This document shows positions 1 through 44,494 of a stretch of 64,000 nt of DNA, in pieces. This stretch comes from Telmatactis stephensoni (taxonomy: Eukaryota; Cnidaria; Anthozoa; Actiniaria; Isophelliidae). Where the stretch lies: assembly GCA_029948255.1 (NCBI GenBank), contig JALIZF010001875.1, positions 979,001 to 1,043,000 of the forward strand, in the 5' to 3' direction. How positions within the stretch are numbered: the stretch's first letter is position 1; every line of letters begins with the position of its first letter. Below the pieces are notes generated by a model. It ran no database searches. It had not been told where the DNA came from and saw only the letters and a list, made by a program, of their open reading frames with translations. A program made the position numbers and the translations under genes.

Positions 1-665
1 TTGAAATTTAATTGTATTTTGTTTCTTTTCTCCCCCACCTTTTTTCCCTTTTTAATTTACTCGTTTGGTCTTTTCTTTTTCCCTCCTTCCATTCTCTGTA
101 TATTACTGAAAGTGTTAATACGAAATAGCAAGAACCACCTGCATGGAGACGAAATATGTAAATACACAGCCGAATTATTTTCTGAAGACTGGGGAATTTT
201 TAAAAAACTAAATATTTCCTTTAGCGTCCATGCAACTGTAACATTTTTTGTTTTGGGGTTGTTGTTGCTGTTTATGATGATTTGCAAGACTGTTAATTCT
301 GTTACAAAACTGTTTTCGCGGAGAAGAAGGTTTCCTAATAACATTGCGTGCAAGAAGCTCGTTGTAAAAACAATTGACGATGTTCACTCATGTCAACATG
401 CCAGAAATCTACAGACCAACCTTAAGATTGTCAAGAAAACAATTCAGTGGTATCTTAACTTCTCAAAAAAACATTTGAATCACAAAAGACAGCTCCACGA
501 GTTATTATAAAAGTTCACCTGTTACCAAGTCCTCTTTCGTAACAAGCGTCGAAGTCCAAATAGTATATATATGAACTGAATGCAAAATTGCACAAAATCT
601 AGAGTTATAGCTGTTGCAAGGGAAGAGTCACTTTTGAAGACCAAAGGAAAATCTCGAGTTTGAGC

Positions 666-1592
666 ATGAACAACTCTGCGGCACCAGTTACACATGTACA
701 TTTCAACGCCTTGGTGCTCTTTCTAGAATTCTATCCTCACTTTAACAGCTACGTCTTCTTTCTAATTATCCTTAATTCTTTAAGCTCACTTGTTGCTGTA
801 CTTTTAAACTCTTTGGTTATTTTAACATTTGTAAAAACAGCTTCTTTGAGGACGTCTTCGAACATTTTTATTCTCAGTTTAGCCATCTCTGACTTTGGTG
901 TTGGTATAGTGACACAGCCCGCTTACGTTTGTCGGTTGATTGCTGGTTTACTGAAGGATGCCGCATTTTATGAAATCAGCTGGAAGATATATTTCCAGTC
1001 GTTTAATGCACTTATAGCCGGTTCGCTTCTCACAGTTACTGCCATTACCATTGACCGATTCCTAGCTGTTTATTTGCATCTGAGGTACCGAGAACTTGTC
1101 ACATCATCCCGGTCTTACGCAGCCGTAGCAATTATATGGACTGTGAGTTTGTCGTGGAGTTTTATCCTTGCAGAAAATAAAGACTGGCTAATTATCGTGA
1201 ATAACATTTTCACTTTAATAGTTGTTATTCTTGGTGTATATTTGATGATCAAAATCTCTCGAGTGATTCGCAGACATTCAGCACAGATCCATGCCCAACA
1301 GCAACTACAACAACCAACCATGAATTTTCAGAGATACAAAAAAACTGTCAACGTAATGAAATACATCATTGTTGTATTTTTATTGTGTTACATGCCAACT
1401 TATGTAGTTTATATGATAGTATACAGCCTGAAGGCAGCGGGAATAAAAGGAGCAATATGGTTCTTTTATGTAGCATATTTAGCTAATACAATCGTTCTTA
1501 TGAACAGTGCATTGAATCCATTGATTTATTGCTGGAGAATTGAAGAAATGCGTAATGCTTTGTTTCAAATATTTAGGAGACATTCCCAATGA
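666..1592 (+). CDS. Class A (rhodopsin-like) G protein-coupled receptor, intronless
   Basis: Single-exon receptor of 308 residues; it should act at the plasma membrane and couple an unknown ligand to heterotrimeric G proteins. The open frame extends to a TTG at 660, but the first ATG is at 666 and is chosen as start. Seven hydrophobic segments are visible. Signature residues, counted from the ATG: N48 in helix 1, the SLAISD motif ending at D76 in helix 2, D130-R131-F132 (a DRY variant) after helix 3, LLCYMP in helix 6 (the usual tryptophan of CWxP is replaced) and N284-P-L-I-Y288 in helix 7. An NNS glycosylation sequon lies at residues 2-4. The cysteine normally present at the top of helix 3 and its partner in the second extracellular loop are both missing, so the canonical disulfide is absent. 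The C-terminal tail is very short. Overall it resembles the large set of intronless anthozoan orphan receptors with MECA-like features (melanocortin/adenosine group); the ligand cannot be predicted. Confidence 0.9.
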   Translation: MNNSAAPVTHVHFNALVLFLEFYPHFNSYVFFLIILNSLSSLVAVLLNSLVILTFVKTASLRTSSNIFILSLAISDFGVGIVTQPAYVCRLIAGLLKDAAFYEISWKIYFQSFNALIAGSLLTVTAITIDRFLAVYLHLRYRELVTSSRSYAAVAIIWTVSLSWSFILAENKDWLIIVNNIFTLIVVILGVYLMIKISRVIRRHSAQIHAQQQLQQPTMNFQRYKKTVNVMKYIIVVFLLCYMPTYVVYMIVYSLKAAGIKGAIWFFYVAYLANTIVLMNSALNPLIYCWRIEEMRNALFQIFRRHSQ

Positions 1593-1776
1593 GACTGTGT
1601 GTAAATATTATATATCTTGCGTTAGATTACTAAGCCAATTTAATTCTATAGTCTCTTCATTTATATATCTCATAGATACCAGATCTCAGTAGATATAAGA
1701 TAAACTATGCAAAAAACCTCCTAGGTCTAGGTGAAAGGATAAAGACTACATTGTAAACGTGTTCATTAGACAAACA

Positions 1777-1790
1777 AATAAATGAATAAA
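1777..1790 (+). terminator. Candidate polyadenylation signals of the GPCR
   Basis: Two overlapping-range AATAAA hexamers (1777-1782 and 1785-1790) lie about 190 bases after the receptor stop codon and are the first canonical signals downstream. No cleavage site can be proven from sequence. Confidence 0.5.
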
Positions 1791-2689
1791 GATTGTTCGA
1801 AACAACTGTTGTGAATTTGCTTGGTATCTCATCGTATTTGGGTATAAAATAAACCGCTATAGCCATTCACTCGAAACTGCTGTGTAAAGTGATTAATTTT
1901 CTGAAAACATACACATGCTAGCCAGTTGTTCAACTCATCGAGACAATAGTAGTGGCTGTAGGGGATTGTCTGAGCGTTTTTAGTCTTGTAGTAAACTCGG
2001 AAGCACATGTACAGTTGATGATAAACATTTTATCAGAAATTTTAATGAACGTGATTAATGCACCTTACACTGACGTATAGAATCTTTTTTTCTTTTTCTT
2101 TCTCTTTTTTTTTTTTCTTTTTTCTTCTTCTTCTTCTTTTGAAAATCATGATAAAATTAATGAAATACTTTTTGAGTGGCTAACAAACCAAGTAACGGAT
2201 GATTTTAACAGCTTATTGGGTAACAGCGAATTTGCAGCTGTTCCAAAGATTGCAACAAAGGTCTTGCATGTTTATATCAACTTTCACATGTAATATCAAA
2301 TTTGGAAAACGTCGATCCGTAGGCCGCAGCAAGTGAACTGAAAACTACGAAGAATGGCTACGATTCAAACCCTAATTTTAAATATCTTGATACCTCAATG
2401 ATGCAAACGGTTTTGCGCCTGCGTTCCATTTGTAATAAACCCTTGTTGTATTTTATCCCAAAAATTGACCTCTAGAAGAATTAATCATCGAACAGAAGGA
2501 TACTGAACCATAATGGCAATAGAATTGAGAATCTTAAGAACGGTAAAATTGAGAAAATTTGTTCTAGAAACATCATCCTGCACCGTTTCAATGAGCTGTC
2601 ATTTTATGTATTTTAACTAATTGTAAAATGCATTGTCGATAATTTCGAGTCGGAGAGATACTTGTCGAACAGCGTATTCAATTTAAAGT

Positions 2690-2965
2690 ACTTTTATTCA
2701 TCTTCAAGGCTTTAAATAATGCTGCTCCTCTTTATCTTTGTGAGCTAGTTGATGTGCCATCTCGCTCCTTGAGATCTTCATCATTAAACCTTTTAACCAA
2801 AGGCTAATTTCAAGCTTAAAACGTATGGGCGACTGAGAGCCTTTTCAAATCCTGCACCAGAGTTATGGAATAGTCTTCCAACTAATATCAGGCTATGTGA
2901 TACAGTTTCTAGCTTTTTAAAAGCGCGAGCTTAAAACCTGGCTCTTTAAACGAGCCTATAGTAAA
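2690..2965 (+). mobile_element. LINE reverse-transcriptase C-terminal remnant
   Basis: A decayed plus-strand reading contains FKVLLFIFKALNNAAPLYL, then SRSLRSSSLNLLTK, then a broken AFSNPAPELWNSLPTNIR-like stretch. This order (LL.YKALN..AP.YL, then S..LRSS....L, then R.F....P.LWNSLP..IR) is typical of the end of the reverse-transcriptase ORF in CR1/L2/jockey-type LINEs. Frameshifts and stops show it is dead. It lies between the GPCR and the last visible exon of the STAND gene. Confidence 0.7.
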
Positions 2966-3330
2966 TAACTTCCTTAATCGTTTCATTTTGATTTAATAAA
3001 TATTTTTAATAACAATACAAAATAATTAAAATTAAACAAAAGACAATAATTAGACAATGTTGTTATGCATATGTTATATTATATCATTTCACAACAATTT
3101 TAACACCTCGATGATGAAACTCATTGAATAAGTTGACTTTAGGGCATGCTCAGTCGTTATTATACAAAGTACATTGGGGGAAATACAAGATAAAAGGTAC
3201 AGGTAACACAAATGTGCTTTTAGGTCCTTTTACATATCCAATCGAACGCAACTTGTGATTGCACAACAATTTTAACAACCTCGATATGATGACACCCATT
3301 GTTGATAAGTAAGATTTGATAAGAGCATAA

Positions 3331-3593
3331 GAGCAAGGATGGCACAGTTGGTTAGTGCGCGGCTTTCGGTGCGAGAGGTACCGAATTCGATCCCCAGCCA
3401 GACCTCACATCCTTGTTTCGACTTCTTTCCAATCTGTGTAGCTTTAACTAGCTTTAAATACCCTTAAAACGGAGCACTGATGGATAGAGGGGAGTAAAAT
3501 GAGCGCACCGTCGACCTCAGGTTTGTCAGTTGAATTACTGTTACGAGTTATCGACATTAAATATGGTTGCTTTACTTTTACTTTACTTTTTAA
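3331..3593 (+). mobile_element. tRNA-derived SINE, copy 1
   Basis: The head carries an RNA polymerase III A box (TGGCACAGTTGG) and a B box-like ATTCGATCCCC about 35 bases later, followed by a tRNA-unrelated body of about 170 bp and a tail of TTTACTTTTACTTTACTTT. A second copy on the opposite strand (10200-10461) matches over the whole length with scattered differences, which shows a mobile unit of about 260 bp rather than a tRNA gene. There is no acceptor-stem complementarity for a functional tRNA. Confidence 0.85.
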
Positions 3594-4287
3594 ATAAGAC
3601 AGATTCGAGGCATGTTTCATAAGCCGATTATACTGCATCTTCAGTATGCTATATATAGGGAGAAGTGCGCAGTAAAAAGTAAAGGCAATACGTAAAAATG
3701 TGCTTTTTTTCCATATCCAATTGGATGCATCTTGTGATTGCACAACAATTTTAACAATCTCGATATGATGAAACCCATTGTTAATAAATGAACATGATTT
3801 TAAGGCACTTTTCGTAGTCTTGATTATAAATTAAATTTCAATTTGTGGCCACAAATTCTAGCGCGCACTGTGTTCTGCGCATTTGACTAATTATTTGAGT
3901 AACAAACATTTTTTTCGGAGATCGTGTTCGCACAAAAACCATCGTGAAAACAAACTAGTTTTACAAGTTTTGGAATAGAAAAACCAGATTTTGAGAACAA
4001 AAATACATGATTTCCCATATTCTAAAATTGAATTCATTCTAGAGGATTAAAAGCGCATGAAAATCAGTTAGAATGGCTCTTTTTACGACCTGAAATAAAG
4101 AATAACGTTTGGCCGCCATCTTGAAAATGTCTAATAATGCATTGTGTTCCTTGCCACTCTCTAGGGTGGGCCGGGGATTTCATGGTTATTTAGGCAAATT
4201 CTCATACGATTTCGGGCGTTTCTCAGCAAATAACTTTTTAAATCGCATGGATACCCCATATTTTTATTTTCCCATTCGGTTTTAGAT

Positions 4288-4513
4288 TAGAGACCTTAAG
4301 ATTTACGTTTACGGCAAACGGCAACCGTCAAAAGGACGTACTTCAGCCGTCTATCATCAGCCGCTTGTACACTTAGGTGAAGATATTTGTATTTTCTGTC
4401 ACTAAGAGATTTGTTCTATAATTGCTTGTTGGGTTGTCATGAAATCCAAATCAAAGTCAATTTTGCCGTTTTTCGTTAGCGGTTTGCCGTAAACGTCAAT
4501 CTTAAGGTCTCTA
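4288..4513. mobile_element. Foldback element (MITE-like), TAGAGACCTTAAG ends
   Basis: The left end reads TAGAGACCTTAAGATTTACG and the right end is its near reverse complement, with the inverted similarity continuing through an ACGGCAAACGGC/GCGGTTTGCCGT stretch. About 225 bp, no coding potential. This is typical of a non-autonomous DNA transposon. Confidence 0.7.
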
Positions 4514-4894
4514 TTAACTAAGCTATGTGCATTCAAAAAATGACGCCCAAAATTGATTCACGATGTATTTTTCTCTGAAATAGCGTTTGACGTCCGGTTT
4601 CCTAAGAATTAAAAACAAGCCAAAACTAAATCGAAAAAGTTTTTTTCCACAAATCAAAGAGTGGTATCTAAATAGAGAAACTCGAATGCGTCTTATGATT
4701 GCACAAACATTTTAACACTCTGTTGATGCAGGCCAATAAGTGGACATGATTTCAAGGCATCTTTAGTCATTATTCAGAGTAAAGAGCACCATGTATAGAG
4801 AGAAACAAAAGATAGAAGTAAAGAAAAAGGCAATAAAGACAAAAGCAAAAACAGTGATATACATATAGAAAGAAATGATACCAAGTAGCGTTAC

Positions 4895-22249
<17,355 letters not shown>

Positions 22250-22678
22250 GACAGTGATTCAAGTCTTATCCACCTGTCGTGTTGAAGAGTACTATCGGTA
22301 CAGTTATCTCTCAAAAGTCTTTTCGTTTCCTGTTTAAACTACTTCGAGAACTTGCCAGGCTTTCAACACTTGGATGAGAACAAGATCGACGTAAATTCAC
22401 TCGCCGTGAAATTTTCCAAATTCAGTCCATTTACTCGGTTGGTTGGTTTTGACTTCTTACTTCATATTACATCGCTTCTTGTTGAATAATTTCTCAATTA
22501 TCTTTCACAGAATAAATGTGATACTGGAAGCCGTATTTAAGGGCAGCTTTGTTGTAAAGCTGAAACACTGAAAGATATGTGGCGTGACACTCGTAAATAT
22601 TGATTTATGTTTATGCTAAGTACACAAATAATGATTTAATTTGAATATGTACGTCACGCATTACCAGAGCGGAGAAAT

Positions 22679-22818
22679 AGAGCGGTTTTCGTATGAGTGG
22701 GAAACTGACCGTACCGTACCGTGACCGTGTCAGTACCGTAATGTCTATAAAAACATTCGAAATTCCTGCATTTACCCTAACTGGTACGGTCAGTTCCCAC
22801 TCATACGAAAACCGCTCT
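22679..22818. mobile_element. Foldback MITE, AGAGCGGTTTTCGTATGAG family, copy 1
   Basis: Left end AGAGCGGTTTTCGTATGAGT, right end ACTCATACGAAAACCGCTCT: perfect over at least 20 bases, with a GGGAAACTGACCGTACCG inner part also inverted. Another copy is at 42587-42715; a relic lies near 50182-50400. It is about 430 bases upstream of the STAND start codon. Confidence 0.87.
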
Positions 22819-23048
22819 ATATCATATATGAAATTACTTTCAAGAGGAAAGTCATAGAATCCCTTATTTCTACACATCGGGTTTTGCTGCTATTGCTGTT
22901 GTTTAGGACCCTCTACCCTCAGCAAATAATCTTTATGTCCATGAGAAATAAAATAAAATAAACAAACAATTAATGAAGCAAACAAACACAAACAAGCAAA
23001 TTGACAAACTGCAGTGTTTCATCCGACCATGCCAAATCGAGGGCAGGA

Positions 23049-23357
23049 AAAATTCGAGTCATGATTTTCAAGTTACGCGATTTTCGAGTTACAAACATCG
23101 TTGAAATCAAAGTTGAAAACTTCTTTTTCGAGTTACATGCACACTTTTTGGAATTGCTGTCGGTATTTTTTAAGCCAATTTCAAATTATTTCTCTACTCT
23201 TTCGCAGCCAAAAATAGTTACGTAACTCGACTTTGATTTCAACGATGTTTGTCATCGAGTTACGCACAGATGTCAGTGGGCGTTGCCTCACCAAAATGGG
23301 CGTGGCCGGGCGCGTAACTCGAAAATCGTGTAACTCGAAAATCGTAACTCGAAAAAT
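23049..23357. mobile_element. Foldback element with repeated TTTTCGAGTTAC
   Basis: About 310 bp. Left half: AATTCGAG..TTTTCAAGTTACGCG ATTTTCGAGTTAC; right half: GTAACTCGAAAATCG twice. A GTTGAAATCAAAGT/ACTTTGATTTCAAC pair lies inside. Non-coding. Confidence 0.75.
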
Positions 23358-23437
23358 ACCTTACCTCTGCCACATCGGGTTTTGCTGCTATCGTTGTTGT
23401 TTAGGACCCTCTGATCTACCCTCAGCAAATAATCTTT

Positions 23438-23504
23438 TAGGCTCGATTTCCAGCCGCGAAGGGGATTTTTAACCGGAACCCTTCGCGGCTGGAAATCGAG
23501 CCTA
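23438..23504. mobile_element. 67-bp hairpin element with 9-bp target duplication (Mutator-like MITE)
   Basis: Perfect 26-bp terminal inverted repeats (starting TAGGCTCGATTTCCAGCC) around a 15-base loop. Both sides carry the direct repeat ATAATCTTT (23429-23437 and 23505-23513). The paralogous copy at about 22925 has only one ATAATCTTT and no insert, which is the empty site. A 9-bp target duplication fits the Mutator/MULE superfamily. Confidence 0.88.
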
Positions 23505-25237
23505 ATAATCTTTATGTCCATACATAAAACAATAAAAATAAACAAACAATGAAACAAAAACAAACAAACAAACAAAAAACACAAACAAACGAATCGCAGA
23601 GTTCCTTCCGACCATGGTAATATAATTAGGGAGGATTTTTAAACTTTTCGTACTAGGGCAGTGATAACAAACAAGAAGAACAAAACAATATGATGCATGC
23701 CTGCACTGCACGAAATTTCGGATGTTTTCAATGCACGTTAATAATAAAGCATTATCACACTCTTTTCCATGTTTTGTGCTCTCTTATCAAGACGCGGTGT
23801 GTTGGGAGAACGCGGCAAAAGTTTTGAAATCACGTCTGATTTTCAGACATTCGAGGATGACCCCTGGCTGTTGCAGCGAAAATCAGGCTAGGTGCTTTAT
23901 TGCTCTTCAAGAGCTTTACGTCCATATGGGCGCGTTGTTTGATCTTTATCGGATCCTCCTCCGATTAAACTCCTGGCCTGGTCCCTCCTTTAAAGTGTCT
24001 ACCGAGATTCATTTGAGTAAGCGGACCAAGAGTTCAGCCTTACCACTACGGACTATTTTTTCTTTTCGTTACTCGTCCCGTCAGTGAAGTCGGACACTTC
24101 TTGACTCTCAGGTTTAGAGGAGTGGCATTCATGACTCGTCACGAGAAATTTGTTGCGCGCGGAGTGGAAATACTAGCAGCATTTGTTTTTCGACTTCATC
24201 CAACAATGTTAAGAGAAATGTGGTACGATTTTGTTGCCGCACCTTTAGGCTAACACCAATGAAATACAGATAAATGTGAAAACCTATAGCGAAAACAAAG
24301 GACAAAGAGATGTGTTCAATCGGTAGAAGGCCAAGTACTTTAACCAAGCCACCGGCTGAAAAACAACAAAATCAACATTTTGACAATTCAATTGTTTATT
24401 GGATATACACATATAAATGATGTAGAAAATATTTTCCACACGTCATACATATATAAATACTGCTAGTATCACGTATTTTACTAATTAAATAATTAACCGA
24501 ACCCGGTTCCATAAACTATCATCTTTAAATTGTGTTTTATGTACAATTGTGTAACTGAATTATGTAATTTTTTTATATGTTTTAATTTTAGAAATAAATG
24601 TGCAAATAGTAATATAGAAATTACAGTAATAATGATTATTAATTATTTGAAATTTGTTAAACACACAGAAAACATTATATAAAGTTTTTTTTCATATACA
24701 TTATATTTTTCTAAGCGTCTGTACTCTAAGATACAGATGGAATCAAATTTTTGAGAACCAAAAATTAGGACAAGACGAAGTTGAAGTTGAAGTTAATTTA
24801 TTAGAGTACAGACTCATGAAATGCAATCTATTTGTTTTTATATCAAAATTATTTCAACCAATCAGAGTGCATATCACTTGCTCCTTTGATTCGGTTTTTT
24901 TTTTTTTTTTTTTTTTGGTTGCTCGTTTGTTTTTGTTTTTCAATGTAATATATTATAATATAATATAATATATTATTGTAAATATCAAAAAATCATCAAG
25001 AGTTCTGTCCAAGAATAAAGTGACCTCTGATCAAAAGCTGAATTCTCCCTTTCAATGGAAACTGAAACATTTGAGAAGAACATAGACTTTGATCAAAGAC
25101 CAAATGCCTCGGATGATATCGCTTATCTAATAATTCATTGGTTGGTAAGAAATCCCTAGTGTTTTGTCAGTTCACTACAAATGTGATATTCCCATTCATT
25201 CATTCATACATCCCATTCCTAGCACTGAAAAATACCC

Positions 25238-25620
25238 ATACCATATTTACTCGTTTAAGCGCCGCTCCCGATTAAACACCCCCCTCGATTAAGCGCCGCA
25301 TTTGAAAGGAAATTGTTAATAACCGGCGCCCTCGAATAAGCGCCACACGTATTCACACAAATTGCACTTGTCCGGAAGAAAACAAGAATAGGGAAGAAAA
25401 CAAGTACAGTATAATTCTATGTTGAAATTTGGTGAAAAATATGAAGTTTGAACGTTTGAAACACGTTTTTTGCCGTTGTTGTTGTTAACGATTGCTTAAA
25501 CGTAGTAAATCATTCTAAAATATTGTGATTTTCAATAAGTGCCGCCCCCGAATTAGCGCCGCGTCAGAAATCTTAAAAATGTAATAAGCGCCGCGGCGCT
25601 TAAACGAGTAAATACAGTAT
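25238..25620. mobile_element. MITE, TATTTACTCG-AAGCGCCGC family, copy 1
   Basis: Left end ATACCATATTTACTCGTTTA continuing AGCGCCGC; right end GCGGCGCTTAAACGAGTAAA then TACAGTAT. Several internal (A)AAGCGCC motifs are spaced through the ends. About 383 bp. Downstream of the choline kinase. Confidence 0.85.
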
Positions 25621-25800
25621 TTCAGTACTAATTATTAAAAATGTTGTGGCCTAACAAAACACCACTTACCATAATGGTATGTCTCACTAGTAAACATAAG
25701 CATAAGCACATTACAATTAGAACAGATTTCACATAACTATGATTGGCATTGGTTTCTAGTAGCAATAATCTTGAATGTCATTTATATCAGTAACAGGCCG

Positions 25801-26037
25801 TTGCTGTAATGCTCACCAAACACACCATAAATTGAGCGAGCTTTAGATTTGACTACGAGAACGAGTACGAGTTTAAAATTGGTCGTATGTGCGTTCTTGA
25901 TACTGAATCGTAGTGCGTACGTATTAAAACTTTATATCGTAAAAAAGTCAAACTACGATTCAGTATTAAGAGCGCGCGAGGAGCCAATTTCAAAACTCGT
26001 ACTCGAATCTAAAGTTCGCTTATAAGAATTACAGCAA
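25801..26037. mobile_element. Foldback element with TTGCTGTAAT ends
   Basis: Outer TTGCTGTAAT and ATTACAGCAA enclose inverted arms GCGAGCTTTAGATT...ACGAGTACGAGTTT and AAACTCGTACTCGAATCTAA, and an inner GATACTGAATCGTAGT/ACTACGATTCAGTATT pair. It lies about 500 bases beyond the kinase stop codon, possibly in its 3' UTR. Confidence 0.75.
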
Positions 26038-26521
26038 TGGCACACTTGAAGCAGTGGCAGTCCAGTAAAATTTGTATTCAATCACCAAATTATGTTTTGA
26101 AGCAAAAAATTCTGCTCCCGTATAGTCCAATTGCTTAATTTTTCCAGTAAACATAAAACTAGACAATTCTAAGTTTAAACTGTAGTCTTGTAGAGAATGT
26201 ATTCTCTATTCAAGGAAGATCTGGTGTTTCCTAACTCATTCCCATTTTCTGATTATCTACGGATTCTAAAACCTCTATTTTCCCGATTCTGGAATGAGGG
26301 GGGAGGGAGTGGAACTGTTCACAGTGTATTTTTTTTTTCATAGCAGTGTCAAAAGACCACTTTGCACTGCTTCAATAATTCATCTCAGAACCTCTCCACG
26401 AATAAAATTTTCAAGCAAATATTCTTTCTAGATTCAACTTCAAACATCGTACTATGTTGAAGAGATTTTCAGACAATCTACTTGTGCTTGTGCTTATGTT
26501 TACTACTGATTCAAGACTGGA

Positions 26522-40122
<13,601 letters not shown>

Positions 40123-40297
40123 ATTAAATCAGAGAACGACGTTGAACTGAAGTCACGTAGTACCAGGTACACTCGGGACGCACGAGTTGGACACACGAAA
40201 ACACACGGGTAGATGTCGGCGAACCGTCGGAAACACTCGGCTGTCCGAAGAAAAGTGTTCTTTCTGATTTAGGTCTGTTTCCTGTTTAGTCCTTTCT

Positions 40298-40474
40298 CAT
40301 CCTCGGGGACCCAGGGCGAAGGGGGAGGGGGAGGGAGGGGGAGGACCGGAGGGGGAGGGGGAGGGGGAAGGAAAGGAAAAGGAGAAAAGGACGTCCTTTT
40401 CCCCTTTTCCTTTCCTTCCCCCTCCCCCTCCAGTCCCTCCCCTCCCCTTTCGCCCTGGGTCCCCGAGGATGGTC
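40298..40474. promoter_or_regulatory. Purine/pyrimidine mirror-like foldback upstream of choline kinase
   Basis: Left arm CCTCGGGGACCCAGGGCGAA then G4-5-rich purine runs; right arm C-rich runs then TTCGCCCTGGGTCCCCGAGG. Centre AAAGGACGTCCTTT holds an AACGTC-like CRE half palindrome (GACGTC). It lies 176 bases upstream of the kinase start codon, so it is in or next to the promoter. Repeated GGGGGA runs could form G-quadruplex or triplex structures. Confidence 0.65.
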
Positions 40475-40901
40475 CTTTCTTTTTCTTTTCTTTTTCTCTT
40501 TCTTCTTTCTTTAAATTTTCCAGTATACCCAGGTTCCTGGTACACCGTACAATATTTTGGAAAGGGAGGACTTACCTTCTTCCCGTAATGGCAAATTAAA
40601 GGGGCTGTTCGATATTTATAGCTCAATGTGAAATGATGACATAACATGTAAAATAAACAACATGATTGATATGCTGACATGCTGAAAGGAAATTACAAAA
40701 ATAAAAAAGAATTAAATATTTTGACATCTACGGTGTACTGGATTGCCTTTCAAGTAGAAAATTCATCATTTTTCATATCTCTCAGGTCTGTAGTTGTTTG
40801 ATCCACCAAAAATTATTGTTAGTTGGCATTTGCAACTATCTATCTATCTTTCTTTCTTTCTTAGCGTTCATTATGCAAAAATCGGGCAAAAAAGGAAAGC
40901 C

Positions 40902-41006
<105 letters not shown>

Positions 41007-41094
41007 TTAGAAATACAATTTTTGGGATTCCTATGAGCTGAGAAGATGAAAAGTACTGGAATCCAAACTGTTTCGAGTATGCGCAGTGCAATTG

Positions 41095-41105
41095 TTCTTT
41101 CTCTT
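41095..41105 (+). promoter_or_regulatory. 5' TOP-like pyrimidine tract of RPL27A
   Basis: The stretch TTCTTTCTCTT about 20 bases before the ATG matches the terminal oligopyrimidine tract expected at ribosomal protein transcription starts (a C followed by pyrimidines, probably C41097). A TGCGCAGTGC element lies just upstream. The start site is inferred, not observed. Confidence 0.5.
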
Positions 41106-41115
41106 AGCTTTCAAA

Positions 41116-44213
<3,098 letters not shown>

Positions 44214-44244
44214 ATCTTCCTACAAAGTAGTCTTTGTATAAATC

Positions 44245-44250
44245 AATAAA
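44245..44250 (+). terminator. RPL27A: Polyadenylation signal of RPL27A
   Basis: AATAAA 31 bases after the stop codon; a short 3' UTR is normal for ribosomal protein genes. Confidence 0.75.
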
Positions 44251-44494
44251 ACAATTGAAATCTAATTTTAAGTCTTTTTCTTGTGTTTGACAACCATTAT
44301 AGTGTACAGTGTAAGACAATTCTAGGTATAGAACAGAGTTTGTATACTGACTATAAAAATCTTCTGGCATAGAGTGGCCCTAGAAGAAAGATTAGTCATT
44401 TTGAGAGACAGATACAGTAGTCTCTGATGAGCAATTGTCAGTGGAAAATCAGGCTTGAAAGTCATCTGATTGTGTTTGTATTTCTCAGATTGAG

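Larger units (their letters stand above)
3085..4890. repeat. Dispersed tandem array of a ~180-bp unit, split by a SINE
   Basis: A unit containing TTGTGATTGCACAACAATTT, then a CTCGATATGATGAAACCCATTG-like stretch, a CATGATTT(T/C)AAGGCA stretch and an AGTAAAGGCAATA stretch recurs at about 3085-3260, 3255-3330, 3625-3735, 3735-3830 and 4685-4890, with truncations. The last unit directly abuts the donor side of the final visible STAND exon. The SINE at 3331 interrupts one unit. The array is intronic or 3' flanking for the minus-strand gene. Confidence 0.6.
22874..23617. repeat. Direct duplication flanking a foldback element
   Basis: The stretch starting CACATCGGGTTTTGCTGCTA and running past AGGACCCTCT, CTCAGCAAATAATCTTTATG and an AACAAACAAT-rich tail to CCGACCATG occurs at about 22874-23031 and again at about 23372-23617. 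The second copy contains the 67-bp element at 23438. The element at 23049-23357 lies between the copies. Confidence 0.8.

Noticed and set aside
1..510. 169-codon open frame at the left edge with hydrophobic stretches
   Set aside because: Begins with TTG at the window edge, low-complexity aromatic start, no recognisable family and no splice signals supporting it; could be part of something to the left but cannot be supported.
3331..3415. Possible tRNA gene (A and B boxes)
   Set aside because: Repeated with a shared non-tRNA body at 10200-10461, lacks a closing acceptor stem; it is a SINE head.
3444..3743. 99-codon minus-strand frame
   Set aside because: Overlaps the SINE body and tandem units; no protein resemblance.
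24150..24354. Exon-like minus-strand segment reading GGLVKVLGLLPIEHISLSF with a hydrophobic helix
   Set aside because: It has an acceptor-like TTGTTGTTTTTCAG and a GTGCGG donor, but no partner exons and no family I recognise.
40297..40680. 127-codon minus-strand frame rich in GRKGRGG and PSPSP
   Set aside because: Translation of the purine/pyrimidine foldback upstream of choline kinase; it would start inside intergenic DNA and has no homology.
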